A stretch of DNA of 64,000 bases from Sthenelais limicola. Taxonomy: Eukaryota > Annelida > Polychaeta > Phyllodocida > Sigalionidae. The stretch lies in contig OW804102.1 in the NCBI GenBank assembly GCA_942159475.1, forward strand, positions 33,176,873-33,240,872. The letters run 5' to 3'. Positions 29,062-42,229 of the stretch are shown here, one piece after another. The first letter of the stretch is position 1; the number at the start of each line of letters is the position of its first letter. A model generated the notes under the pieces. That model was not told where the DNA came from and ran no database searches. It worked only from the letters and a program-made list of their open reading frames with translations. The translations under genes and the position numbers were made by a program.

Positions 29062-29168
29062 ACGTCTTTTCCACGGACTTGCCTCAAGGCAAGGCGCGGC
29101 CGGGCCTGGACATGCCTCAAGGCAAGGCGCGGCCTGGCCTGGACATGCCTCAAGGCAAGGCGCGTCCT
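29062..29168. repeat. Subterminal tandem repeats of the 8.4-kb element
   Basis: Three units of about 33 bp, each TGCCTCAAGGCAAGGCGCG plus a GGCC-rich part, ending directly at the terminal inverted repeat. TGCCTCAAGGCA is a perfect 12-bp palindrome. Likely transposase-binding or structural sites. Confidence 0.8.
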
Positions 29169-29369
29169 TAATGGGCTAGACAACAAAATTTAACAGTGAC
29201 AGGAAAATTTATCCAGATCCCAGGAAGATACAGGATCCTATTAAGTAGCACTGTGTTGAACAAAATTAAATCCAATCAAAACCTGGAAGGAAGTGTACAA
29301 ACTTTTCTTCCATATGATCACACCTATTATGAACTATTAGTTTAATTTTGCTGTGTGAAAATGTTTCAG

Positions 29370-29483
29370 ACATTAATGAGTGTGCATCCGATCCTTGTCA
29401 AAATGACGGAACTTGTATTGATGAGGTTGATGGATACACATGTACTTGTTCCAGTGGCTACACAGGGCCAAATTGTGACCAAA
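29370..29483 (+). CDS. EGF exon A11
   Basis: Identical in protein to A1 (NINEC form). First A exon right of the 8.4-kb element, with 190 bp of array intron between. Confidence 0.9.
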
Positions 29484-29928
29484 GTAAGACCTCATTACTC
29501 CTTTTGCGCCCTATCCAGGGAATATTGGGGGATCTACCTAGGCACTAGATAATTCATAGAATGTGTTGTATGTGTTACTCCCTTTCAAGGCAGAGATATA
29601 ACCATAAAGTCTTACATTCTCAAGATCTGAGATCCACAATATGCGCGGGTACATAGATAGAACATGATGAGAATGTGCTACAAGGGACACTATTGCACTG
29701 TCTGAGATGTTTGTTTTTTGTGGCCCATGAGCCAATAGCCGAGTGGCTTACAATAAAGATAAAAACATCAAGGACAGTGCAATAGCATACCACATTTGAA
29801 TTTAGGTTCTATATTTACTCCCATGTTGCTATGTTCCTGATCCCAGGTGTACATGTTTTTCCTTTAGTTTAATTCATCACTAGTGCAGTTGCAAAGAAAA
29901 GTAAAAATAAAGGGTACACTGGCTATAA

Positions 29929-30363
<435 letters not shown>

Positions 30364-31091
30364 TGACATTTTCTATTATGGAATGTTTATTTGTAGCCAA
30401 ATTTACTGGTCCCAGGTGTTCATGATTTTCCATTAGTTTAGTTTATCACTATTGCAGTTTCAGAGAAAAGTAAAAAAAAAAAGATAGCTTATAATGGGCT
30501 GCTTCATTGCAGGCAATAGTAATATTTCAAATATTAGAGGGGTACATGAATATCCTTTAGTCTAGTCAACTTTATAGGTTAGGTTCTGAGATTAGATTTG
30601 ATATATGCAGTTATCACTATTGCAGTTTCAGAGAAAAGTAAAAAAATGATAGCTTATACATATTAGAGGGGTACATGAATATCCTTTAGTTTAGTCAACT
30701 TTATAGGTTACCCATTGTAGGTTTTTTTTAATTGTATGATGTTATATTATATACATATATCCTAAAGTAAGGCCTTTTTGGGGACCATAATATACATTGA
30801 CTGACTTAAAATGAACCAGCTGAGGGTACTATTCTTGGACAACCAGGTTTTGCTATTAACTAAGACAACTGGCCTAGGCATGCAGCAGCTGGTTTTTCTA
30901 GACAACAAAATTTAACAGTGACAGGAAAATTTATCCAGATCCCAGGAAGATACAGGATCCTATTAAGTAGCACTGTGTTGAACAAAATTAAATCCAATCA
31001 AAACCTGGAAGGAAGTGTACAAACTTTTCTTCCATATGATCACACCTATTATGAACTATTAGTTTAATTTTGCTGTGTGAAAATGTTTCAG

Positions 31092-31205
31092 ACATTGATG
31101 AGTGTGCATCCGATCCTTGTCAAAATGACGGAACTTGTATTGATGAGGTTGATGGATACACATGTACTTGTTCCAGTGGCTACACAGGGCCAAATTGTGA
31201 CCAAA
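31092..31205 (+). CDS. EGF exon A12 (IDEC form)
   Basis: As A1 but IDEC replaces INEC, restoring the commoner cbEGF start. This variant marks the three right-most A exons. Confidence 0.9.
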
Positions 31206-31650
31206 GTAAGACCTCATTACTCCTTTTGCGCCCTATCCAGGGAATATTGGGGGATCTACCTAGACACTAGATAATTCATAGAATGTGTTGTATGTGTTAC
31301 TCCCTTTCAAGGCAGAGATATAACCATAAAGTCTTACATTCTCAAGATCTGAGATCCACAATATGCGCGGGTACATAGATAGAACATGATGAGAATGTGC
31401 TACAAGGGACACTATTGCACTGTCTGAGATGTTTGTTTTTTGTGGCCCATGAGCCAATAGCCGAGTGGCTTACAATAAAGATAAAAACATCAAGGACAGT
31501 GCAATAGCATACCACATTTGAATTTAGGTTCTATATTTACTCCCATGTTGCTATGTTCCTGGTCCCAGGTGTACATGTTTTTCCTTTAGTTTAATTCATC
31601 ACTAGTGCAGTTGCAAAGAAAAGTAAAAATGAAGGGTACACTGGCTATAA

Positions 31651-32085
<435 letters not shown>

Positions 32086-32683
32086 TGACATTTTCTATTA
32101 TGGAATGTTTATTTGTAGCCAAATTTACTGGTCCCAGGTGTTCATGTCAACACATTAGTTTAGTTCATCACTATTGCAGTTGCAGAGAAAAGTAGAAAAA
32201 AAGATAGCTTATAATGGGCTGTTTCATTGCAGGGAATAGTAATAGTTCAAATATTAGAGGGGTACATGAATAACCTTTAGTCTAGTCAACTTTATAGGTT
32301 ACCCATTGTAGGTTTTTTTTAATTGTATGATGTTATATTATATACATATATCCTAAAGTAAGGCCTTTTTGGGGACCATAATATACATTGACTGACTTAA
32401 AATGAACCAGCTGAGGGTACTATTCTTGGACAACCAGGTTTTGCTATTAACTAAGACAACTGGCCTTGGCATGCAGCAGCTGGTTTTTCTAGACAACAAA
32501 ATTTAACAGTGACAGGAAAATTTATCCAGATCCCAGGAAGATACAGGATCCTATTAAGTAGCACTGTGTTGAACAAAATTAAATCCAATCAAAACCTGGA
32601 AGGAAGTGTACAAACTTTTCTTCCATATGATCACACCTATATATGAACTATTAGTTTAATTTTGCTGTGTGAAAATGTTTCAG

Positions 32684-32797
32684 ACATTGATGAGTGTGCA
32701 TCCGATCCTTGTCAAAATGGCGGAACTTGTATTGATGAGGTTGATGGATACACATGTACTTGTTCCAGTGGCTACACAGGGCCAAATTGTGACCAAA
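32684..32797 (+). CDS. EGF exon A13 (IDEC, QNGG form)
   Basis: As A12, with Asp-to-Gly in C-QNGG-T-C, giving the canonical GG of O-fucosylated EGF repeats. Splice borders intact. Confidence 0.9.
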
Positions 32798-33240
32798 GTA
32801 AGACCTCATTACTCCTTTTGCGCCCTATCCAGGGAATATTGGGGGATCTACCTAGGCACTAGATAATTCATAGAATGTGTTGTATGTGTTACTCCCTTTC
32901 AAGGCAGAGATATAACCATAAAGTCTTACATTCTCAAGATCTGAGATCCACAATATGCGCGGGTACATAGATAGAACATGATGAGAATGTGCTACAAGGG
33001 ACACTATTGCACTGTCTGAGATGTTTGTTTTTGTGGCCCATGAGCCAATAGCTGAGTGGCTTACAATAAAGATAAGAACATCAAGGACAGTGCAATAGCA
33101 TACCACATTTGAATTTAGGTTCTATATTTACTCCCATGTTGCTATGTTCCTGGTCCCAGGTGTACATGTTTTTCCTTTAGTTTAATTCATCACTAGTACA
33201 GTTGCAAAGAAGAGTAAAAAAAAGGGTACACTGGCTATAA

Positions 33241-33675
<435 letters not shown>

Positions 33676-34273
33676 TGACATTTTCTATTATGGAATGTTT
33701 ATTTGTAGCCAAATTTACTGGTCCCAGGTGTTCATGTCAACACATTAGTTTAGTTCATCACTATTGCAGTTGCAGAGAAAAGTAGAAAAAAAGATAGCTT
33801 ATAATGGGCTGTTTCATTGCAGGCAATAGTAATAGTTCAAATATTAGAGGGGTACATGAATAACCTTTAGTCTAGTCAACTTTATAGGTTACCCATTGTA
33901 GGTTTTTTTTAATTGTATGATGTTATATTATATACATATATCCTAAAGTAAGGCCTTTTTGGGGACCATAATATACATTGACTGACTTAAAATGAACCAG
34001 CTGAGGGTACTATTCTTGGACAACCAGGTTTTGCTATTAACAAAGACAACTGGCCTAGGCATGCAGCAGCTGGTTTTTCTAGACAACAAAATTTAACAAT
34101 GACAGGAAAATTTATCCAGATCCCAGGAAGATACAGGATCCTATTAAGTAGCACTGTGTTGAACAAAATTAAATCCAATCAAAACCTGGAAGGAAGTGTA
34201 CAAACTTTTCTTCCATATGATCACACCTTTATATGAACTATTAGTTTAATTTTGCTGTGTGAAAATGTTTCAG

Positions 34274-34387
34274 ACATTGATGAGTGTGCATCCGATCCTT
34301 GTCAAAATGACGGAACTTGTATTGATGAGGTTGATGGATACACATGTACTTGTTCCAGTGGCTACACAGGGCCAAATTGTGACCAAA
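34274..34387 (+). CDS. EGF exon A14 (IDEC form), last of the array
   Basis: As A12. Its downstream intron diverges from about 34,634, and no B exon follows, so the array is truncated or decayed here. The next plausible coding exon of the same phase is at 40995. Confidence 0.9.
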
Positions 34388-34771
34388 GTAAGACCTCATT
34401 ACTCCTTTTGCGCCCTATCCAGGGAATATTGGGGGATCTACCTAGGCACTAGATAATTCATAGAATGTGTTGTATGTGTTACTCCCTTTCAAGGCAGAGA
34501 TATAACCATAAAGTCTTACATTCTCAAGATCTGAGATCCACAATATGCGCGGGTACATAGATAGAACATGATGAGAATGTGCTACAAGGGACACTATTGC
34601 ACTGTCTGAGATGTTTGTTTTTTGTGGCCCATGAGGCGATAACCAAGTGGCTTACAATAAAAATAAAAACATCAAGGACAGTGCAATACTGACTGAGTAC
34701 CACATTCAAATTCAGGTTCTATATTTACGATATTTACGATATAATGTGTTGTATGTGTTACTCCCTTTTAA

Positions 34772-35190
34772 CCCATTCAGGACAGCGCTGCCAACGTTGC
34801 GTTTTGCTTGACGACCAAGCGCGGGAAAAGAACATTCATTTGATGACGTCTGTGTGAAATATACACGTCACATTAGGACGACGCTCCACCGCGTCCACTT
34901 TTCTCCAGATGACGCACATTCTAATAACGTCATGTAACTTAAGGACGGCCTGTTACGTCGCCACCATTGAACAACGTTGTTATTATGATGCTTTTTGGCA
35001 ATACGCGTCCTTTCCCACGGAGTGCTTTATCGCATTACGCGTCCTGTGCGTGGGAGTTCTTTTACACATTACGCGTCCTACGCATGGGAGTGCTTTAAGG
35101 CAATTCGCGGCCAAACCCGTGGGAGTGCGTTAAGGCAATACGCGGCCACATGCGTGGGAATGCTTTAAAGCAATACGCGGCCTGAATGGG
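34772..35190. mobile_element. 419-bp inverted-repeat element with TTAA target duplication
   Basis: It begins CCCATTCAGGACAGCGC and ends GCGGCCTGAATGGG, with TTAA on both sides (34768-34771, 35191-35194). Its right half carries five to six tandem units of about 31 bp of the type GTGGGAGTGCTTTAAGGCAA plus TACGCGGCC. Same terminal signature and same one-sided subterminal repeats as 4127-4689 and 20810-29175. Confidence 0.85.
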
Positions 35191-35194
35191 TTAA

Positions 35195-35640
35195 GGCAGA
35201 AATATAGCCATAAAGTCTTACATTCTCATAATCTGAGATCCACAATATGCACAGGTACATAGATAGAACCTGATGAGAAGTTGGTATGAGGGACACAATT
35301 GCACTGTCCGAGATGTTTAATCTTTGTGGCCCATGAGCCGATGGCTGAGTGGCTTACAAAAAAAAAACCATCAAGGACAGTGCAATAGGCACTGAGTGCC
35401 ACATTCAAACTTAGGTTCTATATTTACTCCCATGTTGCTATGTTCTTGGACCCAGGTATACATGTTTTTCCTTTAGTTTAGTTCATCACTAGTGCAGTTG
35501 CAAAGAAAAGATCTGAGATCCACAATATGCAAGGGAACACAGATCGAAGCTAATGAGAACCTGGTACGAGGGACACTATTGCACTGTCCGAGATGTTTGT
35601 AGCCTGAGTACCACATTTGAACTTCTATATTTTTTTTGTT
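35195..35640 (+). repeat. Decayed remnants of array-unit introns
   Basis: Two diverged copies of the post-A intron (CTGAGATCCACAATATGC at about 35230 and again at 35513; GGACACTATTGCACTGTC at about 35571) lie head to tail without exons. They look like old units that escaped homogenisation. Confidence 0.8.
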
Positions 35641-35784
35641 CAAGTATTTTGTATTTCATTACAGGGAACATCTCAATTTTAAACTGGTTTTCTTAAGAGC
35701 CCTGTAATCAATCGATAGTAGGGCATTGTTTTGTCCCCAATCTGAAAGGATATAAACGTGAAATAGGAAAAATCCAAAATATCC

Positions 35785-35975
35785 AAGACTTTTCTTTTTG
35801 GAATATCCAACACCTTTTTGTCAACTTTCTTTTCCTTTTTGCCAATATCCTTTTCCTTTTCGGATTATCATTTCCTTTTAGGATTATACTTTTCCTTTTA
35901 GGAATATCTTTTTCTTTTTAGGATATCCTTTTCCTTTTCCGGATATCCACTCCTTTTCCAAATATCCACTCCTTT
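35785..35975. repeat. Imperfect pyrimidine minisatellite
   Basis: About nine degenerate units of about 20 bp with core CTTTTCCTTTT[TC]GGATAT. Confidence 0.8.
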
Positions 35976-36688
35976 TCACCCATCTTCATTGAAACAATAG
36001 GGGGTGCCTCAAACCATCTGTGTTGCTATGGTGACCAGACTGGTCAGTGTGATCACTCATGCATGCAGCTGGTGGAGTGCAGGTGCACCAGTGACTGACT
36101 AGGGTGTGTTATGTAACATTGCCTACTCATGTCTCCTTTTGTATGGGTAGAAAAGGAGTGTACCAGGGAGGACATGGATGACCAAATCTTGACATAGATG
36201 GTCAGAGCAGCCAGACATGGCTTTTCATGTAGAGGAAATAGGACATACCATAGGAGACATAGGAAAAAGGTTCAGTGACATACTTTTCTGTGGTGATTAT
36301 CTAAGGGAAATAGTGGAAAAGGAGGCTGACATGGAGAAAATCGCCACTGACATGGAACTTTTTGTTCTAGAAATAGTAAAATCTGCCCAGACATAGAAAG
36401 TTAGAAGTCGGAAAAGAATTTGTAATATGAGAAATAGCTTGTACCACAGAGGAAAAGTCTGTACGGATGTCATCATTAGTACATATGTCTACTTTGGGAC
36501 GCAACAGGCATCATAAATTGTCCCGTCTTAATAGAAACAAATTTTACTCCCATGTTGCTACGTTCAAGTATATAAAAGAATAATGAAGGCATTTTACATA
36601 CAAAAGCAAATACAGCCATCTTGACTTACTTTGGGACCAGCCTCTCAAAGCCCTGGAGAAAGCTGTGATCTGATTGGTTGATCATATA
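35976..36688. other. No gene seen
   Basis: Ordinary AT-rich sequence without splice-flanked ORFs. It is either intron between exon A14 and exon 40995 or intergenic. Confidence 0.5.
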
Positions 36689-36925
36689 TGGGTCAGATTT
36701 TCAGAAAATGTACAATTGGCAGCTCTACACATTTAGGAAATTTTCCTAAATTAGGCTGAAAAATGAACAATACCCGGTATATCTGAGCATATTTGGTATC
36801 GCATTGATTTAAAGTATCATTTCTGTTATGTTAAACTGCATTTTGAAGCTCATTTTTGTCTTAAATGTGGACTATTTGAGAGGATTGGTGAAGGCGAATT
36901 GTACATTTTATTAAAATCTGACCCA
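36689..36925. mobile_element. 237-bp MITE, TGGGTCAG family, copy 1
   Basis: Termini TGGGTCAGATTTTCAG and AAATCTGACCCA are inverted repeats extended by TGTACAATT/AATTGTACA, with TA on each side: Tc1/mariner-like features. No coding capacity. Relatives at 42874 and 49418. Confidence 0.8.
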
Positions 36926-37390
36926 TATAATCTTGCTACCTGACCCTTGCTACCTGACCCTTCCAACAGCTAAACTCCTCCCATCAGTTTACCTTATATG
37001 GCTATGTGTACGAGGGGAGGAACCTCAGAAGAGGGAATGGCAATATCATACTACATGTGTTAAACTGGTGCAAATTACCACACTACTCCCACCCATACAA
37101 ATAGCATGTGGTACATACACCAACGTGGAGTAAAATAACAATTTGTTTAATGTCCACATTGACGTCAACCAGAAAGTATCTGTAAGTAGTCAGTAGATAT
37201 AACAATAAAAGTAAAAATAACTCTGGGTTTCTTGGAAGAACTGTGAGGGCACAGAAAGAATACTGTCCATTTTCCTGTCTAATGTAATTGTCTATTGAGG
37301 AAATAAAAGCATTTATATATATATATAAGACACAGTACTGTAATTGTGAAGGCATGTGCGCATGGCTGGTCATTACACACGAGGCAATAT

Positions 37391-37560
37391 ATATATATAT
37401 CACATGATCAGGGCTTTGTTGCACAACCCTGCTCGTAGCCCAATCTTTGCTGTTCGTTCGTACAGTGTCCCAATGCCTTGCTCGTTCCCTAATCTTACCC
37501 AATCGTCTTCGTTCTTTGGGCTACTGACGAGAACTTGTTGCACAACCAGTTTGTGGGTAC
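37391..37560. repeat. Fragment of a GGGCTTTGTTGCACAA-ended repeat
   Basis: GGGCTTTGTTGCACAA at about 37411 is the reverse complement of TTGTGCAACAAAGCCC at about 40120. Several CTCGT/CAATC motifs and a second TTGTTGCACAAC (about 37535) occur. Confidence 0.45.
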
Positions 37561-37737
37561 ACGTTTGTGCATACTCATGAAAACAAGTGCCTTCGGCACT
37601 TGGATTGTAGAGGCAGTTGTGTTTCTACTTCTTATAGGAATCCAACGGGACGTTTATTTTAATTTGGAGATATTAATTTAATTGCCAAAAATGTCTAAAA
37701 TCACAGGGGGCCTACATCAGGGTAGTAGGCCTAAAGT

Positions 37738-37876
37738 GTAGGAGGGAGAGAGAGAGGGAGGGACAGAGAGAGAGAGGGACAGAGTGAGAGGGGGAGAAGA
37801 GAGGGAGAGGAGAGATGAGAATGACTGATATAAGAGGGTTTCATGAAAACAAAATTGCACCCCCCCCCCCCCCCCC
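37738..37876. repeat. GA-rich tract and C homopolymer
   Basis: GAGAGG-type repetition is followed shortly by a run of about 17 C at 37860-37876. Confidence 0.85.
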
Positions 37877-38083
37877 ACAGCTCGGACCAGGGGGTTAGTA
37901 AAGTCGGACAAAGGGGTTACCCATGTCGGACCAGGGTGCCGGAACATTACGATAGGTATAATTATGGTCAAAGTAATTCGTTTATTAGTCAGTTTTACTA
38001 TGGACTCTCCACTATATACTACCTTTACTGACTTAGGACAACCAATTTTAGGGTTAGGTTTAGGGCTAGTTTTCGTATGGTAT

Positions 38084-38190
38084 GGTTTGGTCCGAGTTCA
38101 CCAACCTGGTGGTCCGAGTCCACTAACCCACTGGTCCGAGTCCACTAACCCCCTGGTCTGAGTCCACTAACCCGCAAGGTCTGACATCAC
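38084..38190. repeat. Minisatellite of about 25 bp (GGTCCGAGTCCACTAACCC)
   Basis: Four to five tandem units. The reverse-complement motif TTAGTAAAGTCGGAC lies at about 37893, so the motif exists in both orientations. Confidence 0.8.
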
Positions 38191-38214
38191 ATTGGTCTGT
38201 TTTCTCTCGGAAGC

Positions 38215-38390
38215 AAAAAAAGTTGGTCAAAAATAAAGTTTGTCCCAAAAAATAGTTGGCCGTAAAAAATGCTGGTTGAAAAAAAATGGTTGGTCAAAAA
38301 AAAAGTTGGTCGTAAAAAAAGTTGGTCGAAACAGATCGCAAAGTTGATCGTAAAAGAAGTTCATCGGAAAAAAAGTTGGTTGTGGGTCCA
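38215..38390. repeat. Minisatellite of about 18 bp (AAAAAAGTTGGTCGT)
   Basis: About nine imperfect units directly after the previous minisatellite. Confidence 0.8.
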
Positions 38391-38545
38391 ATATTTGAGG
38401 CTATATACTGCCATTCATTATTTCATTCTATAAAATTATGTTGAAAAAACATTTGATGTAGGGGCCAGGGTGGGGTGGGGTGGGGTGGGGGGGGCACTAT
38501 TGGGTCCAACATTTGAGGCTATGTACTGCCATTCATTATTATGAA
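38388..38545. repeat. Short direct duplication around a GGGGT tract
   Basis: GGGTCCAATATTTGAGGCTA at about 38395 recurs at about 38498 with matching TACTGCCATTCATTAT. A (GGGGT)n tract lies between. Confidence 0.7.
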
Positions 38546-39082
38546 ATACCATGATTACCACCCGGAACTTGAAAGAAAGAGAGAGAGACCACACACACAC
38601 AAACATTATTTAGCTTTAATATTAATTATTCAAGTAGTTGCAATGTTACCATCAATTAGCTGGTGAGGTTCAATAAGTCTCTCCCCAAAATTAAGGGGCC
38701 CCCTCTGTATATTGGACCAGCAAGCATTTGCTTCCCGAATGCAACCACTGACAGCTTGGTAGTGTTACATAACAGATGCATGCTTTACCCAGGTACCCGG
38801 CTAGCCCCTCTTAATTTCGACGGGTACCCTGTTACAAAGCCTGCTACCAAAACGAGGCCCACATCAGGGAGGTTGACCTCAATTTCCAGTGCCGTTTTCT
38901 ATGTAGAGGTTACAATACCACAATCTACCTGATAAACGTGTATGTATCATCGGTTGGATTGCTTTGTTTATGTGAAATGAGGTTATCACACTATTATTAG
39001 AATGGTCAGTGGCAATAATTGGCCCTGCAGAGGCATTGAAGGGCTAAGGGTTGTAATTGACCAGCGTTTTTCCTAATTATAT

Positions 39083-40113
39083 TCCACGAACGTGCAGCCA
39101 AGGAATTAAATCGTTGTTGATCTTTGGTTAGGAACAATTAAGAATAGAAAAGAGCAAGCTCTGTTGCACAAGGGCTGATCCTAGTCTTTTCTACTCCTAC
39201 TCGTTCTTAAGTTATATACTCGTGATTCTACCTTTATACACAATACGGTACCAATGGGTAACCAGTATAATCCAGAGGAATTCTGCCTTATGACATCACA
39301 ACCCATGTCCATTCCATCCTTTGGCCACGAAGTATTGAGCCAATTCACATGCACACATGCATCACCCACACAGACACGAACACACAGTCACCCACACATG
39401 TTTTACATGGGAGGGCTAGGTCAGAAAACAAGCACATTAGCTTGAAGGAACAGAAACGAACGAACAGGAGTGAGCAGGCTTTATACCAACGAATAGCTAA
39501 ATGTTTTAAAAAATAGAGAATCACTGTGAAAACACTCACAATATTGTTTTTGTACATTTATGGGTGGAAATTAATCAAGAAATTATTTGCATACATGCTC
39601 ATAATGGTAAAGAACAGACTTAGGACGACCCTCAGGGTCGTCCTAACTTTGATTTGTGCAACACCATTTTTACCCAGATATTTGTCTATGTCCTCACGAT
39701 TATGTACGAACGTGAATCCACGAATTTGTTGTGCAACAGCTACTCGTTGGTAATCTTTACTAGGAGGGTGGGTAAGAAGGTGGGAGGGCAGGAGGGTAGG
39801 AGGGTAGGAGGGCAGGAGGACAGTGATTGAAGGGTCTATTCATAGGTAAATGTTGTGCAATTAGAGAATGGGGTTGGAAAACACCTGGCCTAGTGATGTC
39901 ATAAAAAGGAATTCCTCTAGCATTTACTGGTTACCTATTCATCATTACCGTATACTATCTTATACTATGTATAGGTACGAGCAAGAGTGTGCAACTTAAG
40001 AACGTGTAGAGTTAGGACGGGTCCTTGTGCAACAGAACCTGATCGTTCCTAATCCGGGTCGTTCTTATCCAAAGATCTACCACGATTTAATTCCTGGGCT
40101 GCACGTTCGTGGA
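39083..40113. mobile_element. Element with long inverted arms (about 1.03 kb)
   Basis: Left arm TCCACGAACGTGCAGCC (39083 onward) matches the reverse complement of the right arm ending at 40113. Similarity continues inward for about 140 bp (both arms contain CTGTTGCACAAGG and CGTTCTTAAGTT). No ORF inside. Further TTGTGCAACA motifs occur at about 39657, 39732 and 40028. Probably a foldback or MITE-type element. Confidence 0.55.
39620..39646. repeat. Perfect 13-bp hairpin
   Basis: TTAGGACGACCCT and its exact reverse complement are separated by a single C. Confidence 0.85.
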
Positions 40114-40994
40114 CTTTCATTGTGCAACAAAGCCCAGAACTCGCGCCAAGAGCGCTCGGACTCTCCACTATATAAGCTGTCCCCAGACGCTTGAAAGACC
40201 ACTGGACATTGCAGCAGCAGCGTGGCCCACCCACCCACTCCTTCATCAGACTATTTAAAACAAAGAAAATATTCTTAGTAGGGTTATCTGACTTTTACCC
40301 GGATCTTATGAATAAAATATCTCCACACACGTTTTATAATTTGCTCGTTGTTTTAATGATTACTAAATGAATTCAGACTCCTCTATATTACATATATTTA
40401 TACATATTATTAGTCCATTTTATAGTTCTTTTCCAATTAAATAGAGGGGACTATAGTGTTTCTTGATCATTTGCCCAGTTTTCCCCAAATATCTAAACCA
40501 ACTCATTCGCCACATGTGTGCTCATCAACCTTAGGTCCTTTACAAGTGATATCAGCTAATATAAAACTGAGGAGAAGGAGAAAGGGAGCCTAGTCTAATT
40601 TTCACTTAACTCAATGTTTTACATTTTGAAATGGGAGTTATATTGAAATCCGTGATGGAAAATATGCATACATGCATATAACCTTGTGTTGGTTTACTAG
40701 TACTTTTTTTCTACAGTTATAACACAGGAATGAACATTGATAGAACATAACATCGTTCAGTCTGGTGGACTTAGTTAATTAGGAAATTGGGAAAAGAATG
40801 TTTCAGATTTAGCTGTGATTGCAGCTTCAATGTGTTTAAGGCGTATTCTTCAATTCACTCGCTCTTTTATGTACCTATATACCTGGTTATTCATTGTTAT
40901 CATTGTGACACTGGTTGGCAGTTGTTAACAACTAATGTATCTGTTATTTAATTGATTATTTAATTCATGAAGCTATTTATCTTTTTCACCTCAG
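40114..40994. other. No gene seen; probable intron
   Basis: AT-rich sequence with no supported features, ending in the pyrimidine-rich acceptor CTTTTTCACCTCAG before the exon at 40995. Confidence 0.5.
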
Positions 40995-41102
40995 CTGGGT
41001 GTCCAAGTACCCCATGCCCTGAGAAAAGTGAGTGCATTGACGGAACGTGTGTATGTCAGGATTGCTATGTCTACAACACTATCAGTGGGATTTGTGATAA
41101 AG
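40995..41102 (+). CDS. Cys-rich EGF/EB-like exon, penultimate exon of the EGF gene
   Basis: A 108-bp exon, phase 1 at both ends, between CACCTCAG and GTATGC. It encodes GCPSTPCPEKSECI followed by DGTCVCQDC and GICDK, seven Cys in 36 residues. The pattern C-P-xxSxC-xxGxCxC resembles EB or EGF-like modules of secreted proteins. It can splice in frame to exon A14 or to any array exon and to the next exon at 41759. Membership of the same transcript as the array is inferred from phase, strand and order; 6.6 kb separates it from A14. Confidence 0.7.
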
Positions 41103-41758
41103 GTATGCCTTCAACTTACAATCCTCCTTGTTCTTAATCTGCTTCTTCTCATCCTTTTCTTCTCATATTCTTTTGTATGGTACTTCAGTGGACCTAGGTA
41201 GAAAACCAAATAGATATCGAACCCCTGGCCTTCCTATTACCTGTCTGGTCCCCATTTGCTGAGAGGCCCATAGGTCATGCCCCTCACCTGGATGTCCGAC
41301 ACCCTAACATAATACTATCGCCATAATACTATCCTTATTAAGTAACATGCCCATTATCCAGACGGCCCCATTACCCAAGAATTTATTGCAATAATTACGG
41401 TAGCATGTGAAGGCTCACCTAATTGATATTCAACCAATGAACGACAGCCACACGGACCCAAGCACTCACCTGCATGCTTAGATTACAATAAACTGGCAAG
41501 GAACTTTAAGGGAAGGAATTTGCTACACATAGAAGGTCAATTTGTATTCTTACCGTAGAAATTTTCTCCCTAAGGAATGAAAAATAGCTTAGCTGCAACA
41601 TTTAAACTTGTAAGGGTTTCTTATACAACAGATCCCTGTACCTGCAATTGTTGGTGGTCTTGATTTCAATGCATTTAACATTTAATTCAGGAACCAATCT
41701 AATCTCTCATGAGTAGCTATCAAAAATACACAACATACTTTTCCTCTGTCAATTCCAG

Positions 41759-41949
41759 AATATGTGGAGTGTACAAATAGGAGGTTCTGCAGGGACTACT
41801 TTAACGTCCGAAGGGTGCGTTGCAGTACACAAGGGTGTGATTATCGCCGGTGCATATGCAGATCGAGCAACAGCCAAGGGGCATGTACAGTTGGGCAAAG
41901 TGCTGGCCACTATATACTGGGCATCGATCGCCCCCGTCCCAGATCTTAA
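41759..41949 (+). CDS. Terminal Cys-rich exon with stop
   Basis: Acceptor AATTCCAG, entered in phase 1, giving Glu across the junction with 41102. It encodes 62 residues with seven Cys (EYVECTNRRFC; RCSTQGCDYRRCIC; GACTVG) and a basic end (GIDRPRPRS) before TAA at 41947-41949. There is no hydrophobic segment after the Cys-rich part, so the product looks secreted rather than membrane-bound. Family not recognised. Confidence 0.7.
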
Positions 41950-42219
41950 ATTTATATAATCGATCCATCGATGACAATATTCACAAGGATCCCCCTTCCC
42001 ATGCCACGTCATAGGTAGGCCCATTGTGACGTCATCAGGTATTGCGACATTAATAATTCCATGCCTATTGTGATGTCGCACCTGTACTATTCCTACCCAC
42101 TTATATAGCTGTTACCGCACTGTGCGGAAATGTATGCCTTTGCGAAACGACCGACATTAATAATAGGTTGACATATTCTAGCCACCAGATTTGTAAACAG
42201 ACTCTGAGCTATAAAAATG

Positions 42220-42229
42220 AATAAATAAA
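42220..42229 (+). terminator. Polyadenylation signals after the EGF gene
   Basis: Two overlapping AATAAA about 270 bp after the stop codon. Confidence 0.5.

Larger units (their letters stand above)
20810..29175. mobile_element. 8366-bp inverted-repeat element with CTAG target duplication
   Basis: It begins CCCATTAAGGACG and ends CGTCCTTAATGGG, a perfect 13-bp inverted repeat. CTAG is present on both sides (20806-20809, 29176-29179), where uninserted units have it once. Subtracting 8370 bp leaves exactly 1724 bp. Ends match the 563-bp and 419-bp TTAA elements (CCCATT[C/A]AGG). Near the right end (29062-29168) are three tandem units of about 33 bp containing TGCCTCAAGGCAAGGCGCG. No long transposase ORF is seen, so this is a very large nonautonomous or decayed member carrying foreign sequence. 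Confidence 0.85.
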
